Source: Candidatus Thorarchaeota archaeon
GTDB lineage: Archaea > Asgardarchaeota > Thorarchaeia > Thorarchaeales > Thorarchaeaceae
NCBI GenBank assembly: GCA_016841005.1
Contig: JAEORG010000363.1
Coordinates: forward strand, 1-12,985
DNA: 12,985 nucleotides
Reading direction: 5' to 3'
A model generated the notes under the pieces. The model saw only the letters and a list, made by a program, of their open reading frames with translations. It did not search any database and was not told the DNA's origin. Below are positions 6,253 through 12,522 of this stretch, piece after piece. Position 1 is the first letter of the stretch, and each line of letters opens with the position of its first letter. Position numbers and translations under genes: made by a program.

Positions 6253-6259
6253 GATAAAG
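6253..6259 (-). promoter_or_regulatory. Possible TATA box of the E1/E2 operon
   Basis: Read on the - strand this is CTTTATC, about 60 bases ahead of ATG 6194. A start site 25-27 bases downstream would leave a leader of about 35 bases including the GGCGG site. It lies in the 197-base divergent gap shared with the fwd operon. That gap contains no other gene that I can support. Confidence 0.33.
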
Positions 6260-6352
6260 TCTTCGAAGTAGCAACAATATCATGAATGTGCATTTTGGAC
6301 CAAAATCAGTGATTTCTATGAATACCGTAACGAATATCATTAGCAGTATGTC

Positions 6353-6375
6353 CCTGAAGAACACACAAATTCAGG
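6353..6375 (+). promoter_or_regulatory. Inverted repeat in the fwd operon leader
   Basis: CCTGAA (6353-6358) and TTCAGG (6370-6375) form a perfect six-base inverted repeat with an 11-base centre, ending 16 bases before the fwdD start. It could be an operator for a dimeric regulator or a small leader hairpin; a chance repeat of this size is also possible. Confidence 0.25.
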
Positions 6376-6391
6376 AATCTGTGGTGCATAA

Positions 6392-6787
6392 ATGAGCCGT
6401 GTAGGAGTACAGGTCCGCTTGATGTCAGGTAGGACCTTAATGCAAGGTAGAAACATGGAGATTGGAAAGCTATCTGACGGGTATAGAGATGCAGTAGGAT
6501 ATTGTGAGCTAGATGAATCAATCTTTGAATCTTTAGGCATCTCAGTTGGAGATCCCGTTGAAGTTGAAACCATCCATGGTCAGGTTATAGTAAAGAGTAA
6601 GAAAAGTAGGTCTAAAGAACCTGGAGTTGCGTTCATTCCAGCTGGACCTTATTTCAATTTGCTTCTCGACTCGGACACTCAAGAGAGTGGTATGCCAAGT
6701 TTCAAAGGAATCAAGGCAAAGGTATTTGCGGCACCCGGAAAGGATGTAACGCCCTTGCGGGAATTGCTCAAGATGGGAGGGACATGA
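6392..6787 (+). CDS. fwdD: Formylmethanofuran dehydrogenase subunit D (molybdopterin dinucleotide-binding)
   Basis: A 131-residue protein matching the length of FwdD/FmdD (about 130). It is the small beta-barrel domain that holds the molybdopterin dinucleotide of the tungsten or molybdenum cofactor together with FwdB. Family marks are SGRTLMQGRNMEIGKLSDGY near the start, CELDESIFESLGISVGDPVEVET in the middle and FIPAGPYFN...GMPSFKG towards the end. The complex reduces CO2 via formate to formylmethanofuran, or runs the reverse oxidation, in the archaeal Wood-Ljungdahl branch. The start is ATG 6392 with GGTG five bases upstream. It is the first gene of the fwd operon, one base before the fwdB start, and lies opposite the E1/E2 operon. 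Whether the metal is W (fwd) or Mo (fmd) cannot be told from this subunit, so the symbol is by convention. Confidence 0.93.
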   Translation: MSRVGVQVRLMSGRTLMQGRNMEIGKLSDGYRDAVGYCELDESIFESLGISVGDPVEVETIHGQVIVKSKKSRSKEPGVAFIPAGPYFNLLLDSDTQESGMPSFKGIKAKVFAAPGKDVTPLRELLKMGGT

Positions 6788-6788
6788 A

Positions 6789-8084
6789 GTGACTGAGTCT
6801 AAGAGAGTTGTGGAAGATGTCCCATGTACCTTCTGTGGATGCCTCTGTGATGATATTGTCCTTGAGGTAGAAGGGAATCATATAACCTCAATGAAGAATG
6901 GATGCACCATTAGTAAAAGTCGATTCTTAAACCATGATGACAATCGATTGAGAAATCCTACAATTGAGAACAAATCAACAAGCATGGAGAGCGCCATTGC
7001 AAAAGCTGTGGAAATAATCAAATCGTCAAAAAGATTGCTAGTATACGGATTGAGCTCAACCGAAAATGATGCTCATAGAGAGGCCTATAAAATTGCTGAA
7101 CTTATTGGAGGTGTTGTCGATAACACCTCATCAGTCTGTCATGGACCAACAATTCTTGGTGTGCAGGAATCTGGCGAGGCAGCTGGATCACTAGCAGAAG
7201 TAAGGCATCGTTCTGATCTTGTAATCTATTGGGGCTGCAATCCCACACAAGCACATCCACGTCATGTTGATAGATATATACGAGTTTCAGGAGAGTATGT
7301 CAAAGACCACAAAGCCAATCGGAAAATCTGGCTTGTAGATGTAAGAGAATCTGAAAGTAAGCGGATTGCTGATAAGTTCATTCAAATCACCCCCGGAAGT
7401 GACCTTGAAGTGCTATCTTCCTTGCGAGCCCTAATACGTGGTCACAGAGTAGCAGGCTCACAGGTTGGTGGCATATCCGTAGAGGACCTCACTGAGATGG
7501 CAAATACATTGAAAGAGGTCAAGTATGGAATCCTCTTCTTTGGCCTCGGCCTATCGCAATCAAGAGGCAGGCATCGAAATATAGATGCTGCAGTACGACT
7601 TGTTCAGGATCTTAATTCATACACAAAATGGAATATGATGCCGATGAGAGGGCATTACAACGTAAGTGGAGCAAATAAGACCTCGACGTGGCAGACAGGA
7701 TACCCCTTCGCAGTTGATTATGCTAAAGGTTATCCTCGATATCAACCCGGTGAGTATACTGCAGTAGACCTTCTTGCACGTGGTGAAGTTGATGCTTTAT
7801 TGAATATCGCTTCAGATCCAGCAGCACACTTCCCAAGAGCGTGTCTGAAGACTATGTCTAAGATCCCTATCATCAATATTGATCCAAAGGAAAACATGAC
7901 ATCTGTTATCGCTACAGTAAATATTCCTTCAGCAGTAGCAGGAATCGAATGTGATGGTGCTGCAGTAAGAATGGATGGGCTCCCTCTCTATTTGAAGAAA
8001 GTAGTAGAACCCCCAGAGGGATTCCTACCAGATCGAGATATCCTTCGTAGGATTTACGAAGGTCTCTTGAAGGAGGTGGGCTAA
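6789..8084 (+). CDS. fwdB: Formylmethanofuran dehydrogenase subunit B (catalytic W/Mo-bis-MGD subunit)
   Basis: At 431 residues this is full length. It reduces CO2 to formate at a tungsten or molybdenum bis-pterin centre fed by a [4Fe-4S] cluster. The cluster ligands are Cys13-x2-Cys16-x3-Cys20-x18-Cys39, in the PCTFCGCLCDD block. The metal-ligating residue is Cys117 in SVCHGPT, encoded by TGT at 7137-7139, so this is the cysteine form and not selenocysteine. Keeping this cysteine separates it from the redox-inactive FhcB of methylotrophic bacteria. Other family blocks include YWGCNPTQAHPRH and MRGHYNVSGANKT. The start is GTG 6789, with GGAGG eight bases upstream; fwdD ends at 6787. The TAA stop shares its last base with the ATG of fwdA. 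The electron-supplying ferredoxin subunits (FwdF/G) are not in this window. Confidence 0.95.
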   Translation: MTESKRVVEDVPCTFCGCLCDDIVLEVEGNHITSMKNGCTISKSRFLNHDDNRLRNPTIENKSTSMESAIAKAVEIIKSSKRLLVYGLSSTENDAHREAYKIAELIGGVVDNTSSVCHGPTILGVQESGEAAGSLAEVRHRSDLVIYWGCNPTQAHPRHVDRYIRVSGEYVKDHKANRKIWLVDVRESESKRIADKFIQITPGSDLEVLSSLRALIRGHRVAGSQVGGISVEDLTEMANTLKEVKYGILFFGLGLSQSRGRHRNIDAAVRLVQDLNSYTKWNMMPMRGHYNVSGANKTSTWQTGYPFAVDYAKGYPRYQPGEYTAVDLLARGEVDALLNIASDPAAHFPRACLKTMSKIPIINIDPKENMTSVIATVNIPSAVAGIECDGAAVRMDGLPLYLKKVVEPPEGFLPDRDILRRIYEGLLKEVG

Positions 8085-9829
8085 TGAGTAAAGATGTAAT
8101 ACTCACTAACGGAATAGTATATGATCCTGCAAATGGAATTGATGGAGAAGTAAAGGACATCTGTATATCGGATGGTAAGATTGTCGAAAAGGTTGGTGAG
8201 AATGCCAAGAAAATCAATGTTTCTGGAAAAGCTGTTCTTCCTGGTGGAGTGGACATGCATTCACATATTGTAGGATCAAAAGTGAATTTTGGCAGGGCTA
8301 TGTGTCCAGAACAAACGAAGTATGGACCACCAGTCGCGAGAACAAAGGTGACCCGATCAGGAGTAGGAGGAATAATTATGTCTTCTTACAGTCTTGGCTA
8401 CAAATATTCCTCAATGGGTTATACAACAGTAATAGAACCAGCTCTACCACCAATGAAGGCTCTTGGTACATGGGAGGAGCTTGAGGATATACCTAATCTC
8501 AACACTGCTCTTCTGCCCATGTTTGGAAACAGTATGATAACCTACAATTATGTAAAAGAAGGAGATATCTCAGGGTTATCCGGATACATCTCTTGGTTGT
8601 TACGAGCAACTGGAGGCTGGGGAGTCAAAGTCGTAAATCCTGGAGGTACATATGCATGGGCGTATGGGAAAAATGTACGAGAACCTGATACTGAAATTCC
8701 CGATTGGGGGATAACTCCTAGAGATGTAATTCGTTCACTTGTAAAAGCTACTGAATCACTCGGTCTCCCTCATGTTGTTCATTTGCATCCCAATAATCTC
8801 GGACGCGTTGGAAATGTTCACACAACGATGGAAGAGCTTGACGCTGTAAAAGACATCAAGGGACACAAAGGTAGAAAACATTCAATTCACCTGACCCACA
8901 TGTCATTTGAAACGCTAGATATGGTTGATGATGGTAAACCGCAATGGAAGGACGTCGCGTCTGGAGGTCTTGCCTTTGCGAAATACATGAACAAGAATAA
9001 GCATTTCACCGCAGACATGGGCCAAATCACATTTGGTCCCGCGATGACAATGACGGGAGATGGACCATTTCAGTTTACTCTTCATCAAATGACACAGACA
9101 AAATGGGCGAATATCCCAGTGGATGTGGAGCTTCCTGGTGGTGCTGGAATTGTACCTTATTACTTTGATATGAAATCCCCTGCTAATTCAGTTCAATGGA
9201 CGATTCCTCTGGAATTTGCCTTAAGTGTTGATGATATCTGGAGGGTCATCATGACGACTGATCATCCCAATGCAGGTCCATTCACAAAGTATCCTCTTGT
9301 CTTATCTTGGTTAATGAGTAAAACACAGAGAGACATCTGGTTAGAAAAAGTACACAAATTCGCTCGAGAACGATCTGCGTTAGAGAGTATTGACAGAGAA
9401 TGGTCCTTCTATGAGGTAGTTATCAGTACTCGAGCTGCACCAGCAAAGATTCTTGGAATCGAGAAACGAAAGGGCCACCTTGGTGTTGGCGCAGATGCTG
9501 ATTTGTCTGTCTATGACATGAATCCTCTGAAAATAGAACTTGCAAAGAAACCGGAGCTAATTGTAAAGGGTTTCTCAGAATCCGCGCTCACTATCTTACA
9601 TGGTGAAATAGTTGCGAAGAAAGGAACCGTGACCAAGTCGTCACACGGTAAGGTGATGACACTTGAAGCGACCCTGAACGAGGATCTAGCAGGACGAACT
9701 GAGAAAGAAATTGAAAACATGATAACGAACTGGTATTCTCATCAGTTCAAAAACTATTCAGTTCCAGAGAGATACAGAGCTCCATTGGAGGAGAAAATTA
9801 AGCTCGATTCTAGGAGCGTCCCAGCTTAA
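8084..9829 (+). CDS. fwdA: Formylmethanofuran dehydrogenase subunit A (formate-condensing amidohydrolase)
   Basis: A 581-residue amidohydrolase-fold subunit, slightly longer than the roughly 570 of methanogen FwdA. It condenses formate, delivered through an internal tunnel from FwdB, with methanofuran. Binuclear metal ligands are visible: MHSHIVG gives His59 and His61; Lys182 in WGVKVVNPGG is the expected carboxylated lysine; VVHLHPNN (His233/His235) and the LTHMSFE region (His272) are the next histidines; Asp393 in TTDHPNAGPF is the catalytic aspartate. These sit two to eight residues further along than His57, His59, Lys178, His228 and Asp385 in the Methanothermobacter structure. The start at ATG 8084 overlaps the fwdB stop by one base and follows a strong AGGAGGTG (8071-8078). 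Its own stop overlaps the next start in the same way. The pairing with FwdB implies production of formyl-methanofuran or an Asgard methanofuran variant. Confidence 0.95.
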   Translation: MSKDVILTNGIVYDPANGIDGEVKDICISDGKIVEKVGENAKKINVSGKAVLPGGVDMHSHIVGSKVNFGRAMCPEQTKYGPPVARTKVTRSGVGGIIMSSYSLGYKYSSMGYTTVIEPALPPMKALGTWEELEDIPNLNTALLPMFGNSMITYNYVKEGDISGLSGYISWLLRATGGWGVKVVNPGGTYAWAYGKNVREPDTEIPDWGITPRDVIRSLVKATESLGLPHVVHLHPNNLGRVGNVHTTMEELDAVKDIKGHKGRKHSIHLTHMSFETLDMVDDGKPQWKDVASGGLAFAKYMNKNKHFTADMGQITFGPAMTMTGDGPFQFTLHQMTQTKWANIPVDVELPGGAGIVPYYFDMKSPANSVQWTIPLEFALSVDDIWRVIMTTDHPNAGPFTKYPLVLSWLMSKTQRDIWLEKVHKFARERSALESIDREWSFYEVVISTRAAPAKILGIEKRKGHLGVGADADLSVYDMNPLKIELAKKPELIVKGFSESALTILHGEIVAKKGTVTKSSHGKVMTLEATLNEDLAGRTEKEIENMITNWYSHQFKNYSVPERYRAPLEEKIKLDSRSVPA

Positions 9830-10605
9830 TGGGTGATGAGCTAGAGAGGTACAGAGAGGGCTACGAGAAAGCAGCGGAGTACTACAACCTTTTCGCAAGC
9901 AACGAAGATTTACCTTTCTACCTCTCTTATGCTAGAAAAACAGGGCATCCCATCCTAGACATTGCAGCTGGTAGTGGTAGAGTATCCCTCTATTTGGCAA
10001 GGGAAGGGTTTCAGGTTATTGCACTTGAGAAATCAAAGACTATGCTTCAGGAATTTAGAAAACAGATGGATTCTGAAGACAATTCAATTTCTAAGCGAAT
10101 TCAAATCATTGAGTGCAATATGATTGATTTTGATCTGAAACAGGAATTTCCTCTCATCATCATTCCTACCTCCTTTGGTCACGCATTGACGAAAAATGAA
10201 CAGTTATCACTTCTAAGATGTATTCATAATCATCTAGAAGATGATGGACTCTTTGTTGTCGATTTGTTTCCAGCTGGTAGGCAACCAGAGTACGCATCCT
10301 TTGAGGAACCTTCCGTAGATATTGGAGACGGTCGTTCCGTTTCAAGATCTGGAATCATGAAGAGTGATCCATTGAAACGACTACTCACATTGGACCTTAC
10401 CTTTACTATTACAGAAACAAAGACAGGACGATTGATTGAAAAAATAAATCTAGAATCTGGTGTTGCCTTGATATACATGAAGGAATTTGATCTTCTACTT
10501 GGTCAAACAAATCTGGAGATTGTAGAAGAATTCGGAGATTTTCAAAAATCTCCATATTCAGAATCATCAGGCCGTAGGATTGCTGTTATTAGAAAAAGGA
10601 GATAG
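9829..10605 (+). CDS. Class I SAM-dependent methyltransferase in the fwd operon
   Basis: A 258-residue Rossmann-fold methyltransferase. Motif I is ILDIAAGSGRVSL (42-54), the acidic end of strand 2 is Glu67 in VIALEKS, and a motif II-like IECNMIDFDL lies at 94-103. The strand LFVVDLFP (141-148) and a C-terminal segment ending GRRIAVIRKR follow the small-molecule methyltransferase pattern (Methyltransf_25/11 type). There is no membrane or DNA-binding segment. ATG 9829 shares its A with the fwdA stop, so it is translationally coupled to fwdA and very likely made with it. The substrate is unknown. Candidates suggested only by context are methanofuran or its analogue, the pterin cofactor, or a subunit side chain. 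It occupies the place where fwdC is often found but has no resemblance to FwdC. It may also be an unrelated passenger. Confidence 0.88.
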   Translation: MGDELERYREGYEKAAEYYNLFASNEDLPFYLSYARKTGHPILDIAAGSGRVSLYLAREGFQVIALEKSKTMLQEFRKQMDSEDNSISKRIQIIECNMIDFDLKQEFPLIIIPTSFGHALTKNEQLSLLRCIHNHLEDDGLFVVDLFPAGRQPEYASFEEPSVDIGDGRSVSRSGIMKSDPLKRLLTLDLTFTITETKTGRLIEKINLESGVALIYMKEFDLLLGQTNLEIVEEFGDFQKSPYSESSGRRIAVIRKRR

Positions 10606-10608
10606 AGA

Positions 10609-10634
10609 TGCTGCTACAATAAATTTTAGCAGCA
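10609..10634. terminator. Bidirectional hairpin terminator after the methyltransferase
   Basis: TGCTGCTA (10609-10616) pairs perfectly with TAGCAGCA (10627-10634) across a ten-base A+T-rich loop, in the 40-base gap between the methyltransferase stop and the stop of the converging beta-solenoid gene. The loop and 3' arm include a TTTT run on the + strand. Position and symmetry suit termination from both sides. Confidence 0.5.
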
Positions 10635-10645
10635 CCAATTATATC

Positions 10646-11905
10646 TTATAGAACATCTTCAGGACGAGGTAGTTGATCAACTTTCTTTGGTTCTTCCTTT
10701 ACCATTACCTTTTCTTCCATCTCGAGATTTTCAGTGTACTGAATTTCGCCTTCTACGATTGTGCCACGTTCAATGTAAATATCTCGCCCATACACGTTTT
10801 TCACTCGTGATCTGTCTTCAATCCGAATCTCATCACCATATAGTGATTCTGTCCTTGCTCTCTCACGTACCAGAATCTCTCGGGCCTCCACAGGACCGGT
10901 GACTTCGCCTCTGCCACCGAGTCTGAATCCGTCTGCTTTGACATATTTTGTTTCTATGCGCCCACCTACAATGATTCGAAAAGTATCTATGCGACCTTCT
11001 ACTATGAGAACTCCACCAACTTTGATTTTCTTTTCACACTTGAGATCTCCTTCAACAGTGACTTTTCCACCAACCTCAAGGTCGCTTGTGAGGGTCAGAG
11101 GTCCTTCAACTAATACAGAGCCTCCAACATCAATGGCATCACCAGAAGCGGAGCCTCCTAATTTAATAGCTCCACCAACATCAATAGAACCAAATTTGAC
11201 ATCACCGTCTGATTTGAAGCTTCCACCTACGTCGACTGATTGTATGAATGAACCAGGGCCAACCTTGACTGAGCCACCTACATCAATATCCTCAACTTCT
11301 ACAGCTCCATCAGCCTTGAAGCTTCCACCGATGTTGACTATACCTATTTTTCCGTCGTTTACCTTTCCACTACCGCCTACTTTGAGTTCATCACATTGAA
11401 TTGTTCCTTCGACTTTGGCTGAACCACCAGCACGAATTTCATTGACTTCAGCATCGCCTTCGATTTTAACCGAACCACCGCCATTGATTCTTTCAGCTTT
11501 AGCATTTCCACCAACACTTACAGAGCCTCCACCGGAACCTGTTGAACAGGTTAAGTCTTTTCCTACGCGAAGACTCGCATCTGCTCGAATTTCTCGGGCC
11601 TCAGCGGAACCTTCTACACGCAGAGCACCTTTCTCAACACGAGCGCTTTTTGCAACAATGAGGTCTCCAAAGATTTCAATCGTATCTCTCGTTCGAGCTC
11701 TGAGAGACCCTGCTCTCAATGTTCCTTCTATTTCAAGAGCACCTTGTATGGTAACGGTGCCAGTTACGACAATTTCGTCACCTTCTTCAGGGATCCAGCG
11801 ACCACAACTTTTGATTTCAATATCGCCATCTACTTTGCTTAGGGTTATTGTTTCTTGGTTTTTGAAAGCCAATCTACTGGTTGTTCGTCCATTTTCTTCT
11901 GTCAT
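10646..11905 (-). CDS. Beta-solenoid, polymer-forming (bactofilin-like) repeat protein
   Basis: A 419-residue protein dominated by short alternating strands and Gly-Gly turns. From about residue 126 to 332 a GG-x turn recurs thirteen times at 126, 143, 160, 177, 193, 210, 227, 244, 261, 279, 297, 314 and 330: about 17 residues per turn, as expected of a right-handed beta-helix. Residues 20-125 continue similar rungs without the GG. Residues about 335-390 are a charged variant (REILVRERARTESLYGDEIRIEDRS), and the tail is Glu/Lys/Pro-rich. There is no signal peptide or membrane segment, so it should be cytosolic. Bactofilins and other polymer-forming proteins polymerise into filaments through such helices; this one is longer than classical bactofilins (about 100-200 residues). 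A filament, scaffold or envelope-associated role is inference. It has its own clear promoter upstream. Function is unknown. Confidence 0.8.
   Translation of the reverse strand: MTEENGRTTSRLAFKNQETITLSKVDGDIEIKSCGRWIPEEGDEIVVTGTVTIQGALEIEGTLRAGSLRARTRDTIEIFGDLIVAKSARVEKGALRVEGSAEAREIRADASLRVGKDLTCSTGSGGGSVSVGGNAKAERINGGGSVKIEGDAEVNEIRAGGSAKVEGTIQCDELKVGGSGKVNDGKIGIVNIGGSFKADGAVEVEDIDVGGSVKVGPGSFIQSVDVGGSFKSDGDVKFGSIDVGGAIKLGGSASGDAIDVGGSVLVEGPLTLTSDLEVGGKVTVEGDLKCEKKIKVGGVLIVEGRIDTFRIIVGGRIETKYVKADGFRLGGRGEVTGPVEAREILVRERARTESLYGDEIRIEDRSRVKNVYGRDIYIERGTIVEGEIQYTENLEMEEKVMVKEEPKKVDQLPRPEDVL
10910..11530 (-). repeat. Region coding thirteen ~17-residue (about 51-bp) beta-helix turns
   Basis: The GG-turn spacings are 17, 17, 17, 16, 17, 17, 17, 17, 18, 18, 17 and 16 residues. 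Several adjacent turns share the form [ID]-V-G-G-[SA]-[FVI]-K. At DNA level the copies are degenerate in wobble positions, so the repeat is held by protein structure rather than recent duplication. Confidence 0.75.
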
Positions 11906-11952
11906 TGTCTGTCACATATTATCTAATTTCTAGGTAAAATACTCAATCTTCA

Positions 11953-11962
11953 TTATATAAAG
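11953..11962 (-). promoter_or_regulatory. TATA box of the beta-solenoid gene
   Basis: Read on the - strand this is CTTTATATAA, a near-ideal archaeal TATA element, centred about 52 bases before ATG 11905. Transcription would start near 11931 and give a leader of about 26 bases containing a weak GTGA site. The rest of the 167-base gap up to the winged-helix gene shows no gene. Confidence 0.6.
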
Positions 11963-12059
11963 CGCAACCACAAATAAGGGTCACAATTTGTTACTAGCAA
12001 AATGTAATTTCTTACATCAAATTCGAATTGGAGAAAAGTAGGTACTGTGTTGATTGCCA

Positions 12060-12075
12060 TAGGTGAACACACCTA
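12060..12075 (-). terminator. Hairpin overlapping the stop of the winged-helix gene
   Basis: TAGGTG (12060-12065) and CACCTA (12070-12075) form six perfect pairs around a four-base loop. On the - strand the first arm starts with the TAG stop of the winged-helix gene itself, and a TTTTC run follows about 25 bases later. A terminator or mRNA 3'-end stabiliser is likely; it is not proven. Confidence 0.38.
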
Positions 12076-12384
12076 CATACCAATGATAGGTTCTGGAATT
12101 GGCACACCAACAAGGCCTGCTAGTCTTTTGTATATCTCAAGATACTGGTGTCCTCTTACAGTGACACTATATACAATACTCCCTTCATCATCTTCCTGTT
12201 GTAGGAGGCCTCTATCAACAAGTTCGAGAATGCTCTCCTTCGCTCTGTCAACTGGCATATTCGTGGAGCGCGCTGCTCTAGTTAGAGGACAGTATCCGTA
12301 TATGAGAATGACACGTATGATTTCTGCAAAGATGTCATACCTCGTACGCTTGACGCGTTCTGCCTTTTTCTTCTTCTTCGACAT
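12073..12384 (-). CDS. Small archaeal winged-helix protein (putative transcription regulator)
   Basis: A 103-residue protein. A basic tail (KKKKK at 3-7, then RVKRTRYD) leads into helix DIFAEIIRVILIYG (17-30), the turn CPLTRAARSTNMPVDRAKESILELVDRGLL (32-61) with the recognition-helix pattern, and a wing with EDDEGSIVYSVTVRGHQYLEIYKRL (64-88). The 'Y-x-x-T-x-x-G-x-x-x-L' ending is typical of archaeal single-domain winged-helix proteins (HTH_45-like). Such proteins bind DNA as dimers; targets are unknown. The start is ATG 12384; no Shine-Dalgarno site is visible and a TATA box 35-43 bases upstream implies a leader of only about 12 bases, which fits leaderless-type translation. It is divergent from the longin-like gene, whose promoter it might control (inference). 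Confidence 0.8.
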   Translation of the reverse strand: MSKKKKKAERVKRTRYDIFAEIIRVILIYGYCPLTRAARSTNMPVDRAKESILELVDRGLLQQEDDEGSIVYSVTVRGHQYLEIYKRLAGLVGVPIPEPIIGM

Positions 12385-12418
12385 TACAGAGCAACCAACA
12401 TCACAAATTGTGTCCTCG

Positions 12419-12427
12419 CATATAAGG
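12419..12427 (-). promoter_or_regulatory. TATA box of the winged-helix gene
   Basis: On the - strand this reads CCTTATATG. Its centre lies about 39 bases before ATG 12384, predicting a start site near 12396 and a very short leader. This fits the absence of a ribosome binding site. Confidence 0.5.
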
Positions 12428-12444
12428 AATTGGACCTAGGCGAG

Positions 12445-12450
12445 TTTATA
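12445..12450 (+). promoter_or_regulatory. TATA box of the longin-like gene
   Basis: TTTATA lies about 75 bases before the proposed TTG 12523, predicting a start near 12473 and a leader of about 50 bases. It and the opposing TATA box at 12419-12427 make a compact divergent promoter pair in the 138-base gap. Confidence 0.42.
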
Positions 12451-12522
12451 CTGCACCTCTGTAACCTATACACAGAATGCTTATGACCCCCAAGATATGT
12501 TCTCGAATAGCCGGGATTCGAT

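Noticed and set aside
6195..6293. N-terminal extension of E1-alpha to the upstream in-frame start
   Set aside because: The 33 added residues do not resemble any E1-alpha N-terminus, a better start with GGCGG upstream exists at 6194, and the extension would cover the promoter region.
10910..11530. CRISPR or tandem DNA repeat
   Set aside because: The periodicity is at protein level (about 51 bp) with degenerate codons; no identical repeats with distinct spacers are present.
10899..11933. Long Pro/Ser/Thr-rich + strand frames opposite the beta-solenoid gene
   Set aside because: They are mirror products of the GG-repeat codons; composition is low-complexity and no start signal is seen.
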